Positions 33,445 through 41,886 of a DNA stretch of 57,527 nt are shown here, piece by piece; the first letter of the stretch is position 1, and every line of letters begins with the position of its first letter. Where the stretch lies: NCBI GenBank assembly GCA_964481575.1, contig CAYZTR010000012.1:1-57527 (forward strand), read 5' to 3'. The translations under genes were made by a program, and so were the position numbers. Origin of the DNA: UQRS01 sp964481575. Its GTDB lineage: Bacteria > Bacillota > Clostridia > Oscillospirales > Acutalibacteraceae. The notes under the pieces were generated by a model. The model had not been told where the DNA came from. It saw only the letters and a program-made list of their open reading frames with translations, and did no database searches.

Positions 33445-36400
33445 ATGCAACATTCCCTTATACGGCGGTTTCAAAGCGTCCTTCCCCTGCTGCTGGCATT
33501 GCTGCTGCTCTGGCAAGCAGTTTGGATCGGCGGCACATTGCCGGCCGCAGCAGCAGACAGTTCCACCGAAAACGCGGTAGACATTGCACTGCCGGACGTT
33601 TCGGATGACACGGCTCTGGTCTGGTATCAAATGGACGACCCGGTGGGCAGTACCACCATGTATACCACCAACACCGTGGCCCGGGACACCATTGCTCTGT
33701 CCGGCACCTTCCTGCCGGAGGGCGGCCGGTATGGCGGCTGTCTGTCCTTCAACGGCACCTCGGACTACGTCCAGGTCAACAATGACAACATCGGAGAAAC
33801 CGGCTTTCTACACGGCAGCTACGCCGCCGAATCGGTTTCCCTGTGGGTGAAGCCGGCCTCCCTGTCCGGCACCCAGATGATCTTCAAGCAGGGCGGCGAT
33901 CTGAACGGCCTGGCCATCCGCATCCAGGAAGGCCAGCTTCAATGCGCCGTGGCCACCGACAACACGGTAAACCAACCGGCAGGGTTCCCCCTGACCCAGG
34001 ACGATCTGGGCCGGTGGATTCATGTGCTGGTGGCCTTTGACGGCGCCAACAAAACCCTGACCCTGTATGTAGACGGAGCGGCGGTCTCCTCCTGCGCCAC
34101 CGCCGGCAGCGTCATCGCCCCCGCCAAACGGGGGGCCTCCCTGGGGCGGAACATGTTCGATACCAACGCCTTTCACCAGGGCGGCACCGACCAATATTTC
34201 TCCGGCTGCCTGGACGATTTCCGGGTCTATCGGCAAGTGGTAACCCCGCAGCGAATCCTCCAGAGCTTTGATTTGCCCCTGGAAACGGTACCCCTGGGTA
34301 CGTCGGCAGACGACCTCCGGCTACCGGAAACCGTCACCGTCACCCTGACGGCCGACGGCTCCAAAACAGCTGAACTGCCGGTCACCGGCTGGGAATGGGG
34401 CGCCGCCTTTTCCGGCAGCACGCCGGGACTGTACACCGCCTACGCTACCTTGGAGACAGGCAGCGGATACAGCAATGCCAACTTCCTGACCCCCGGCTAT
34501 TCAGTACTGGTACAGGATGCACAAAACAGCCTGAACCCCCTGTTGTATCAGGCGGCGGCGCAGGTATCGGCTGCCATTGACCGGATTTTGGTTTCCAACG
34601 CCACCACCGCGCAGGCCATTCTGGAAACGGCGGCAGCGGCCACCGATTTGGACGTTTCCTGGAAGACCCAACCGGTTCTGACCCCAGCCACCGACAGCGC
34701 CAACGGTTCCATCCGGGGAACGCTACAGGTACTGGCTGACGGCCAGTACCTGCCGGTGGAGGTGGATCTGGGGATCCTGCAAACCTGCCAGCTGGAGGGC
34801 GCCATTTCTCTTCAGTCCTCCCTGCACAAGAATTACTATCTCTATCCGGAACACGGCAGTCTGCTGGCCGGGTATGCCATTCGCAGCAGCAAACGAAGCT
34901 GGAACATGACAGTGGGGCTCACCGGTACGGGGGTCTCCTTCCGATACGGAGAAACCGATGCCTATCTCCAGCTGCGGGACGGCGCTCTCACTGTGGCCCC
35001 GGCAGTGACCCCCACCCAGATGCAAAACGCCACCTTCCTGGAAGAGGAACCCCTGGGCGCCATTCCCGGGTGGGCCAACGTCTATGCCGGCTCTTTCCAC
35101 TCCTACCGGCTGGCCGGCACCCAGCTGTACCTGCAAATTCGGGAGGATGATTCCGTAACCCTGGCGGAAGTGGACACAGCCAACGCCGCTGACACCGGAG
35201 CGGCCACCCTGAAAAAAACCGGGAATCAGACCGCCACCCAGCTGGAAAACATGCGGGGCGCTGTCTACTATCCCTCCTACGCCTCCAACGCCTACCAGAC
35301 CTGGAAATACTACGACCACGACATCATCGACCGGGAGCTGTCCTACGCCCAACAGGCCAACATCAACGCCCTGCGGGTCTGGGTATCCTATGAATACTGG
35401 CTGGAAAATCCCGACCATTTTCACAGCGCATACACCGATTTCCTTTCGCTGACCGACGCCAGAGGCATCCAGGTGATGCCTGCGCTGTTCGACGGCTGCG
35501 GCGCCGAATTCGGCAACAATGACAGCCGGGCATACACCGACGTCTGCATCACCTCCCCCTCCTCCGCCATTTACAATGATTCGTCCCGCTGGGGAGAGCC
35601 GCTGGCCTTTGTCACCGACTTTATGACCCGGTACAAGGATGACACCCGGCAATTTGCCATTGAAATCTACAACGAACCCTGGGGCCAGGCGCGCACCGAC
35701 TGCGCCGTCTATCTGCTGGAGCAGGCCGTTTCCATGCAGGGCTGCGTGGCCCTGTCCATCGGCACCGCGCCCTCGGACATTTTCAACTGCGAGCGCAGCG
35801 TGGCTTTGGGCTGTGACATCATCCAATACCACGACAATTTCCCCGGTTCGACCGCCTCATTTTACAGCAACGCCCTGAACAAAATTTCCCTGGGGCAGGC
35901 GACCAATCTGCCGGTCTACTGCACCGAGGTGCAATGGGTGAACGGCCCCAAAAATGTGTCTCTGGCAGATTATGTGGAACTGGCCCAGACCTGCAACCGG
36001 CTGTCGGCAGAATATGACTGGGCCCCCTTCTACTGGTCCCTGATGGTACATACTGCCTATCTGCCGGAAAACCGCCAGTATGGCCTGACCAACGGCATTT
36101 TCCAGCAGGACGGCAGCCTGTACAGCCTGGCCAACACCCAGGCCATTGCCCCGGAGGTGGATTGGAGCGGCGCCGCCGTTTCCACTGCCACCCCCTACCA
36201 GCAATTTTATTATGAAACCGCCTGGTCAGAGGACTTCTCAGATGCCGCCGGCAACAAGTGGACGGTACTTTCCGGCAGCTGGAGCTACCGGGACGGTGCC
36301 CTGCTGATTCCCACGAAAGCGACCGGGCTGGCGGATTTGACCCGCTTCTCGGATTTCGGCGCCACCTTCCGGCTTTCCGGCACGGCAGGCCCCGCCGGTC

Positions 36401-36951
36401 TGCTGCTCCGAGCCGACGCCGCCGGCAACGGCTATCTGGCAGGTCTGGATGAAAACGGGAATCTGATTCTGGCCACCCTGACCGACGGCCAATACACTCT
36501 GCTGGCATCGGAAAAATTGCCGGCAGGCAGCGGGGATACCATTGGGGTTTACCTAATGGAAGATACCATCACCGCCGTTTGCGGCGACACCCGGGTAACC
36601 GTCACCGACACCACCTATACCACCGGCGCCATCGGTTTTTATGCAGCCGCCGGAGCGGTGGTGGATGACATTCACGCCGACGCTGCCTGGACAGAACTTC
36701 CCCTTCCTGCTCCGGAGCCCGAACCCACTCCTGATCCCGATCCTGATCCCTATCCTGACCCGGAGCCTGATCTGGAACGCCTGCCAGGCGACATGAACGC
36801 CGACGGCAACCGCAGTGTCACCGATGTGGTGCTGCTGCGAAAAGCCATCCTCAGCGGCGGGTTTGACGCCATCGGTGACATGAACGGAGACGGCAGTCTC
36901 AGCGTCACCGACGTGGTTCTGCTGCGAAAGGTCATTCTACAGCAATCCTAA
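33445..36951 (+). CDS. Secreted multidomain glycosidase (clan GH-A-like barrel) with LamG domain and dockerin
   Basis: A 1168-residue exported protein; AAGGAGG precedes the ATG. Order: signal peptide (FQSVLPLLLALLLLWQAVW); LamG/ConA-like domain ~50-275; Ig-like ~277-355 (LPETVTVTLTADGSKTAEL); helical and beta linkers; TIM barrel ~595-910; laminin-type beta module ~930-1090; Pro-Asp/Glu linker; dockerin ~1112-1168. The barrel has FAIEIYNEPWG, with likely acid/base Glu744, and VYCTEVQWV, with likely nucleophile Glu828, as in clan GH-A. I cannot place it in a GH family; GH5-like is nearest. Dockerin repeats are GDMNADGNRSVTDVVLLRKA and GDMNGDGSLSVTDVVLLRKV. It starts an apparent five-gene unit with CHR, sulfatase and a trio gene. 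Confidence 0.82.
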   Translation: MQHSLIRRFQSVLPLLLALLLLWQAVWIGGTLPAAAADSSTENAVDIALPDVSDDTALVWYQMDDPVGSTTMYTTNTVARDTIALSGTFLPEGGRYGGCLSFNGTSDYVQVNNDNIGETGFLHGSYAAESVSLWVKPASLSGTQMIFKQGGDLNGLAIRIQEGQLQCAVATDNTVNQPAGFPLTQDDLGRWIHVLVAFDGANKTLTLYVDGAAVSSCATAGSVIAPAKRGASLGRNMFDTNAFHQGGTDQYFSGCLDDFRVYRQVVTPQRILQSFDLPLETVPLGTSADDLRLPETVTVTLTADGSKTAELPVTGWEWGAAFSGSTPGLYTAYATLETGSGYSNANFLTPGYSVLVQDAQNSLNPLLYQAAAQVSAAIDRILVSNATTAQAILETAAAATDLDVSWKTQPVLTPATDSANGSIRGTLQVLADGQYLPVEVDLGILQTCQLEGAISLQSSLHKNYYLYPEHGSLLAGYAIRSSKRSWNMTVGLTGTGVSFRYGETDAYLQLRDGALTVAPAVTPTQMQNATFLEEEPLGAIPGWANVYAGSFHSYRLAGTQLYLQIREDDSVTLAEVDTANAADTGAATLKKTGNQTATQLENMRGAVYYPSYASNAYQTWKYYDHDIIDRELSYAQQANINALRVWVSYEYWLENPDHFHSAYTDFLSLTDARGIQVMPALFDGCGAEFGNNDSRAYTDVCITSPSSAIYNDSSRWGEPLAFVTDFMTRYKDDTRQFAIEIYNEPWGQARTDCAVYLLEQAVSMQGCVALSIGTAPSDIFNCERSVALGCDIIQYHDNFPGSTASFYSNALNKISLGQATNLPVYCTEVQWVNGPKNVSLADYVELAQTCNRLSAEYDWAPFYWSLMVHTAYLPENRQYGLTNGIFQQDGSLYSLANTQAIAPEVDWSGAAVSTATPYQQFYYETAWSEDFSDAAGNKWTVLSGSWSYRDGALLIPTKATGLADLTRFSDFGATFRLSGTAGPAGLLLRADAAGNGYLAGLDENGNLILATLTDGQYTLLASEKLPAGSGDTIGVYLMEDTITAVCGDTRVTVTDTTYTTGAIGFYAAAGAVVDDIHADAAWTELPLPAPEPEPTPDPDPDPYPDPEPDLERLPGDMNADGNRSVTDVVLLRKAILSGGFDAIGDMNGDGSLSVTDVVLLRKVILQQS

Positions 36952-36975
36952 TCTAAAAAAGAGGGTTATTCTCCT

Positions 36976-37557
36976 TTGAAACAAACAAAACTGACACAAG
37001 CAAAACGCTTTCTGCGGATTTTCTGGTATCACCTGCTTTTGAGCCTGACCACCTTTGGCGGCGGCTATGTAATCGTCTCGGTCATGCGCCGTACCTTTGT
37101 ACAAAAGCTGCACTGGATCACTGACCGGGAAATGCTGGATTACACCGCCCTGGCACAGACCGCTCCCGGCTCCATCGCCATCAACGCTTCCATTCTCATT
37201 GGACAGCGCATGGCGGGGCTGCCCGGCATTCTCTGTGCCATGGTGGGGACGGTGCTGCCTCCTTTTGTGATTCTGACCGCCGTCACCTACTGCTACAACG
37301 CGGTCATTGGGAACCCTTGGGTGGGGTACGCGCTGCGGGGGCTACAGGCCGGCGTTACAGCCATCCTGCTGGAGGCGGTGATCGCCATGGTGACGCCTTA
37401 TATCAAGGGCAGGCAGTTCTGGGCATTGGGGCTTATGGTCCTGGCCTTCCTCCTGTCCCGCTGTACCGGCATCAATGTGGCCTTTCTCCTGCTGGGGACG
37501 GCCCTATTGGGGCTGCTGTACGCCCTGTGGCGGCGGCGGAAGGAGGGCAGGACATGA
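36976..37557 (+). CDS. Chromate transporter family protein, first half (CHR)
   Basis: A 193-residue membrane protein of the short (single-domain) CHR type. Start TTG 36976, 24 bases after the dockerin gene, with AGAGGG upstream. The family signature is FWYHLLLSLTTFGGGYVIVS and DYTALAQTAPGSIAINASI. Several hydrophobic helices follow, and it ends in a basic RRRKEGRT. Short CHR proteins work as pairs with opposite topology; the partner overlaps by 4 bases. Known CHR proteins export chromate in exchange with sulfate. Here a sulfate or other oxyanion role is as likely (inference). Confidence 0.85.
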   Translation: MKQTKLTQAKRFLRIFWYHLLLSLTTFGGGYVIVSVMRRTFVQKLHWITDREMLDYTALAQTAPGSIAINASILIGQRMAGLPGILCAMVGTVLPPFVILTAVTYCYNAVIGNPWVGYALRGLQAGVTAILLEAVIAMVTPYIKGRQFWALGLMVLAFLLSRCTGINVAFLLLGTALLGLLYALWRRRKEGRT

Positions 37558-38117
37558 TTTATCTCCAACTGTTCTGGTCTTTTTTCCAAATCGGTATTCT
37601 CAGCTTCGGCGGCGGCTACGCCGTTCTGCCCCTGATCCAAAATCAGCTGGTGGAGATCCACGGCTGGATGACCCCCGGCCAGTTTGCCGATCTGGTAGCC
37701 CTGTCCCAAATGACCCCCGGCGCCATTGCCATCAACGGCGCCACCTTCGCCGGCATTCAAGTGGCGGGGCTGCCCGGCGCCCTGGTGGCCACTTTGGGCT
37801 GCGTCTGCCCCTCCCTGCTGCTGGTGACCCTGCTGGCGCTGTTCTACCAAAAATACCGAGAAAGCCAAGGGCTGCACCATGTCATGTCGGTGATCCGGCC
37901 GGTGGTGGTGGGCCTGATTGCCGCCTCCGGGCTAACGCTGGCCATCCGTGCCGTTTGCCTCCCCGGACAGCGGATTCCGGTGGATTTTCTGGCCCTGGGT
38001 CTTGTCCTGCTGGGCGTTCTGCTGTTGCACAAAACCCGACTGCCGTTGCTGGTCTGGATGGCGCTGGCCGGTCTGGCCGGTGTGGCAGGCTACGGTCTGG
38101 TGGGAATCACCCCCTAA
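37554..38117 (+). CDS. Chromate transporter family protein, second half (CHR)
   Basis: A 187-residue partner of the preceding gene; ATGA overlap, with GGAGGGCAGG as ribosome site inside the first gene. The signature FFQIGILSFGGGYAVLPLIQ and MTPGQFADLVALSQMTPGAI repeats that of the first half. This shows ancient duplication of the CHR unit. Five to six helices are visible. It lies 135 bases before the sulfatase. Confidence 0.87.
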   Translation: MIYLQLFWSFFQIGILSFGGGYAVLPLIQNQLVEIHGWMTPGQFADLVALSQMTPGAIAINGATFAGIQVAGLPGALVATLGCVCPSLLLVTLLALFYQKYRESQGLHHVMSVIRPVVVGLIAASGLTLAIRAVCLPGQRIPVDFLALGLVLLGVLLLHKTRLPLLVWMALAGLAGVAGYGLVGITP

Positions 38118-38252
38118 GCGTTGGCACCCCAAATCCCCCAGCGCCTAACATTCCCTTGGCGCACAACCCCCTTGGCATCCAACTTGGTCCTATCTTTCCT
38201 GTTTAAACCGATCTTTTGTCCTATCTTCCCGATTTCTTAAAGGAGCATTGCT

Positions 38253-39707
38253 ATGTCTAACCAACCCAATCTGTTATATGTTTTTGCCGACCAGCTGCGG
38301 TGGGCCTCCCTGGGATACAACGGCGACAGCCGCGCCAGAACCCCAAATATTGACGCGCTCCGGACCGAAAGCATGGATCTGTGCAACGCTGTATCCGGCC
38401 ATCCGGTCTGCGCCCCCTACCGGGCCAGCCTGTTCACCGGAAAATACACCACCTCCACCGGCATGGTCATCAACGAAATTCGCATGAATCCGGATCATCG
38501 GAGCTTTGCCCATGTGCTGGACGACGCCGGGTATGAAACCTGCTACATCGGCAAGTGGCATCTATACGCCAACCAATGGGGCAATCATGAGGATGTGAAA
38601 AACTCCTTCATTCCCCGGGGGCCGGACCGCCTTGGCTTTGACGACACCTTTGCCGCCTACAATTTCCACCACGAATATTACGCGCCCCACGCCTATTACC
38701 ATACCGAAACCCCGGAAAAGATCTTCACGGCGGGCTACGAGCCGGACGATCAGACCGACCTGGCCATTTCCCATCTGGAGCGGCTGTCGGCCGGGGAAAA
38801 GCCCTTCGCCATGTTCCTGTCCATCGGGACGCCCCACGATCCCTGGGTGCCGGAAAACGTACCCCCTGCGTATCTGGAGCGGTTCCGAGAAACCGACTTC
38901 CCCCTGCCACCCAACTATCTGCCGGACAACGATCCCCACGCCGACGACTGGGCAAGGCTCAGTCCGGAGGAGCGGCGGCAGCTGCCGGACTGGATGCGGG
39001 TTTACTACGCCATGGTGGCCAATCTGGATGACAACCTGGGCCGGCTGCTTCGGGCGGTGGATGATCTGGGGCTCCGGGAAAATACCGTTCTGGTCTTTAC
39101 CTCCGACCACGGAGAGCTGTTCGGCGCCCACGGACGCCGGGCCAAAAATATTTTCTACGATGAGGCAGCCCGGGTCCCCTTCCTGGTACGGTGGCAGGGG
39201 CACATTGCTCCCGACACCACCAGTGACGTCTGCATCAACACGGTGGATCTGATGCCCACTCTGCTGTCCCTGCTGGGGCTGGAATGCCCCCCGGAGGTGG
39301 AGGGGCAGGATTGCGCCGGCGCGCTGCTGGGTCGCCCCTTTGACCAGCCGGACTGCGCCCTGCTTATGGGAACCGGCGCCACCGCCTGCTGGGAGGACGG
39401 CCACGAGTGGCGGGCCGTCCGGGACAAGCAATATACCTACGCCGTATTCCGGTCGGACGGGCAGGAGCTGCTGTTTGACAATCTGGCCGACCCCTATCAG
39501 ATGCATAACCTGGCGGAAGATCCCGCCTTTGCCGCCGTCAAGGCAGACCTCCAGCACAAAATGCAGGCCAAGATGGCCCGCATTGGCGACGACTTTGCCC
39601 CCTCCAGCTTTTACCAGCAGCACTGGGTACGCAACCGGCTGATTCTGAAAACCTACACCCTGCACCCGGAGGCCCAGCTGCCGCCCTTTGACCCCAGCGA
39701 AGGATAA
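38253..39707 (+). CDS. Sulfatase, S1 (formylglycine) family
   Basis: A 484-residue sulfatase; AAAGGAG precedes the ATG. The formylglycine motif is PVCAPYRASLFTGKY, with Cys53 to be oxidised by an anaerobic sulfatase-maturating enzyme (not in the window). Second signature: YETCYIGKWHLY. Metal ligands occur in LYVFADQLRW at the N-terminus and FTSDHGELFGAHGRR. There is no signal peptide, so it likely acts in the cytoplasm on imported sulfated sugars. The substrate is unknown. It sits between a CHR transporter pair and a trio gene, in the direction of the GH-A operon. Confidence 0.92.
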   Translation: MSNQPNLLYVFADQLRWASLGYNGDSRARTPNIDALRTESMDLCNAVSGHPVCAPYRASLFTGKYTTSTGMVINEIRMNPDHRSFAHVLDDAGYETCYIGKWHLYANQWGNHEDVKNSFIPRGPDRLGFDDTFAAYNFHHEYYAPHAYYHTETPEKIFTAGYEPDDQTDLAISHLERLSAGEKPFAMFLSIGTPHDPWVPENVPPAYLERFRETDFPLPPNYLPDNDPHADDWARLSPEERRQLPDWMRVYYAMVANLDDNLGRLLRAVDDLGLRENTVLVFTSDHGELFGAHGRRAKNIFYDEAARVPFLVRWQGHIAPDTTSDVCINTVDLMPTLLSLLGLECPPEVEGQDCAGALLGRPFDQPDCALLMGTGATACWEDGHEWRAVRDKQYTYAVFRSDGQELLFDNLADPYQMHNLAEDPAFAAVKADLQHKMQAKMARIGDDFAPSSFYQQHWVRNRLILKTYTLHPEAQLPPFDPSEG

Positions 39708-39756
39708 CTGTATTCCAGCAGGGAGCGTCCCTGCAAAACATAAAGGAGGAATTTTC

Positions 39757-41406
39757 ATGTACTGCAAAAAACGACTGGCCTGCATTCTGGCGCTGACGTT
39801 GGTGCTGTGGGTCTGCGCCGGTCTCACCGTCTCCGCCACCGACCTATCCGGCATTGACGGTTTTGTCACGGCGCTGGAGGGTAACAGCAGCTACTTCACC
39901 ACCCAGCAGCAGACCACCACGTCCTACAACGGGAAAACCTACACCCGGGTGGACGACAACGAAACCTTTCCCGGCCTGGTGTTCAGCGATGGCTGGGACC
40001 TGGAATCCGGCAACGCCAACGACTACAAAGCCACCCAGCACGGCGCCCCCAAATCCAACACCGCCACCGTCACCTTCACCGCCAAGTGTACCGAACTCAA
40101 TCTAGGGGTGCGCTGCGGCCCCGGCGCAGGGGCTTTCCAGGCTTATCTGGACGGCGTCTATCTGGGTACCTTCCATTGCTTACGGGAATCCGGCGTAGCC
40201 GGGCAGGTGGTGGCCTTCCAGAGCGGCGTCCTGACACCTGACACACACACCCTGGAGATTCGCGCCTATTACAACCTGAGCACCCTGACCGCCCACCAGA
40301 ACAACGGCAATTTCACCACCATGATCGACTTCTTTGACTACATTCCGGTTACCACCACCCCGGCAGAGGACTGGACGGATGCCTATCAGGCGTTGCCGGC
40401 CCTGGGCCAGCAGGCGACCTATGCCTATGGAAAGGAACTGGAAGTTCTGGAGACCGCCTATGCCGCCCTGTCGGAAGAGGACCGGGCCGCCGTGGCAGAG
40501 GATTACGCCACCCTGGCCAACCTACAGGCAGCTTATACCGCTCTGGCCGCTGAAACCGGCATTCTGGTGGACGACGCCGACACCGACGCGGCAGGCAACA
40601 GCGTCATTGTTTACGGCCAAACCGGCAACACCCCCAGCTGGGTCACCGGTACCGACGCCAATAAAATCTACGATTACAACAGCACCTACACCTTTAACAA
40701 CTGGAACACGGCAGATGCCGCTGCCCTGACCTTCTCAGGTACTAATGTGAAAATCGCCGTCCGTAAGGGGCCCGGCGCCGGTGTGGCCAAGGTGGTTCTG
40801 CTGGATGAAGAAGGCAACACGCTGGACACCCAGGAAATCAATACCTATGCCGACACCAGAACACCCCAGCAGGTGATTTACGACGCCAGCGATCTGACCC
40901 CCGGTATCTATACCGTGGAGCTGTACTATGTCTCCACCCAAACCGTCATGCTGGATTATATGCTCTACACCCCCTTGCCAACGTCCGCTGAGACGCCAGT
41001 GGCCATCCTCTGCAATTCCAGCATCGCCGCTTCCAACGAAACCGACCCGGCCAAGTCCGATCTGACCTGGAACATGGAGCTGGTGGATCAGCTGGCCGAC
41101 GATCTGTTTGCCACCTTCAATGAAACCTATACCGTGGTGGATTACGGCGTCATTGTCACCGCCACCGAAGCCGCCATGGATTCCTACGGCCGGCAACTGG
41201 CTGAAAACCAAAACACGGCCGCTAAAGTAGACGGCCAGGCCTACAAAACTTCCTTTGGCAGCACGGCTTACAGCCACTTCGCCTATCGCCGCACCGGCGT
41301 CAAAGCCGGCGCCACCCGGTACACCCTGTTCTACCTGACCTATGCCGATGCAGACGGTACCACCTATACCGTGCTGTCTGACGCCAATCAGCAGTTGGCA
41401 CAGTAA
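39757..41406 (+). CDS. Secreted trio protein A: two GPGAG beta-modules and the shared NQQLAQ C-terminal domain
   Basis: A 549-residue exported protein; TAAAGGAGG precedes ATG 39757. The signal peptide is LACILALTLVLWVCAGLTVS. Two similar beta-rich modules follow, at about 30-200 and 285-410. Both have a GPGAG loop in a like setting (LNLGVRCGPGAGAFQAYLDG and IAVRKGPGAGVAKVVLLDEE), so they are an internal duplication, probably carbohydrate-binding. Between them is a helical AETAYAALSEEDRA-like segment. The last ~135 residues (413-549) are the trio domain: TWNMELVDQLADD, VVDYGVIVTATE, AYKTSFGSTAYSHFAYRR and YLTYADADGTTYTVLS. No dockerin is present. It is 49 bases after the sulfatase, so probably the same operon. 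Function unknown. Confidence 0.72.
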   Translation: MYCKKRLACILALTLVLWVCAGLTVSATDLSGIDGFVTALEGNSSYFTTQQQTTTSYNGKTYTRVDDNETFPGLVFSDGWDLESGNANDYKATQHGAPKSNTATVTFTAKCTELNLGVRCGPGAGAFQAYLDGVYLGTFHCLRESGVAGQVVAFQSGVLTPDTHTLEIRAYYNLSTLTAHQNNGNFTTMIDFFDYIPVTTTPAEDWTDAYQALPALGQQATYAYGKELEVLETAYAALSEEDRAAVAEDYATLANLQAAYTALAAETGILVDDADTDAAGNSVIVYGQTGNTPSWVTGTDANKIYDYNSTYTFNNWNTADAAALTFSGTNVKIAVRKGPGAGVAKVVLLDEEGNTLDTQEINTYADTRTPQQVIYDASDLTPGIYTVELYYVSTQTVMLDYMLYTPLPTSAETPVAILCNSSIAASNETDPAKSDLTWNMELVDQLADDLFATFNETYTVVDYGVIVTATEAAMDSYGRQLAENQNTAAKVDGQAYKTSFGSTAYSHFAYRRTGVKAGATRYTLFYLTYADADGTTYTVLSDANQQLAQ

Positions 41407-41497
41407 CAGGCAGATCCGGGGCATTCGACCCACAGCGGCAGTTCTTCCGATATCTGCGGAAACGCCGCCTTTCGAAGACAACCCCCATCTTTCTCTT

Positions 41498-41546
41498 TGG
41501 CACCCTTTGCGCTTTCCCCTTTATGTGCAAAGGGTGCCGCTTTCTT
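41498..41546 (+). terminator. Terminator of trio gene A
   Basis: GGCACCCTTTGCGC and GTGCAAAGGGTGCC form a strong stem followed by GCTTTCTT. The same stem recurs after the other two trio genes. Confidence 0.8.
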
Positions 41547-41610
41547 GGTTGGCGAGGGGGTTGGCACCTTTTTGTTCGTCTCTCCGGGGCTGAAGAGGGT
41601 AGCAGGTGAA

Positions 41611-41762
41611 AAGGTTAGCCGGCAACTGCTTCCTGCGGAAGCACCCCCCTCCGTCCCGCGTTGCCCGACAGCTTCCCAGCTACGGACTTCGTCCTACCCA
41701 TGGTCACATGCTAAGGGGCAAGCCCCTAAGAAATTCCACATTTCAGGGGGACCTATCGTAGG
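41611..41762. ncRNA. Structured intergenic segment, possible RNA (unassigned)
   Basis: Several close hairpins occur in 150 bases. GGCAAC pairs with GTTGCC (41621-41626 / 41660-41665), enclosing TGCTTCC-TGC-GGAAGCA. GGAC-TTC-GTCC, CTAAGGGGC/GCCCCTAAG and CCTA-TCG-TAGG follow. No open frame of note and no known RNA family was recognised. It could equally be a decayed repeat. Confidence 0.3.
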
Positions 41763-41792
41763 CACAAATCCCAAATTTATGCAGCAAAAAAG

Positions 41793-41830
41793 GCGCCCTG
41801 ACGGGAACCAACGGTTCCGCGCCAGGGCGC
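41793..41830 (-). terminator. Palindromic terminator of the LRR-dockerin gene
   Basis: GCGCCCTG... pairs with ...CAGGGCGC through GGAACC/GGTTCC. On the minus strand it runs into TTTTTT. A near copy with a perfect stem lies at 48955-48993. Confidence 0.8.
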
Positions 41831-41886
41831 TGCAAATACTTTCATTCTTCCGGACATTCCCGGATCCCAAAGGGCGCATACGCGCC

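Noticed and set aside
36976..38117. CHR pair as evidence for chromate resistance
   Set aside because: No other metal-resistance genes are present; family membership alone does not prove the substrate.
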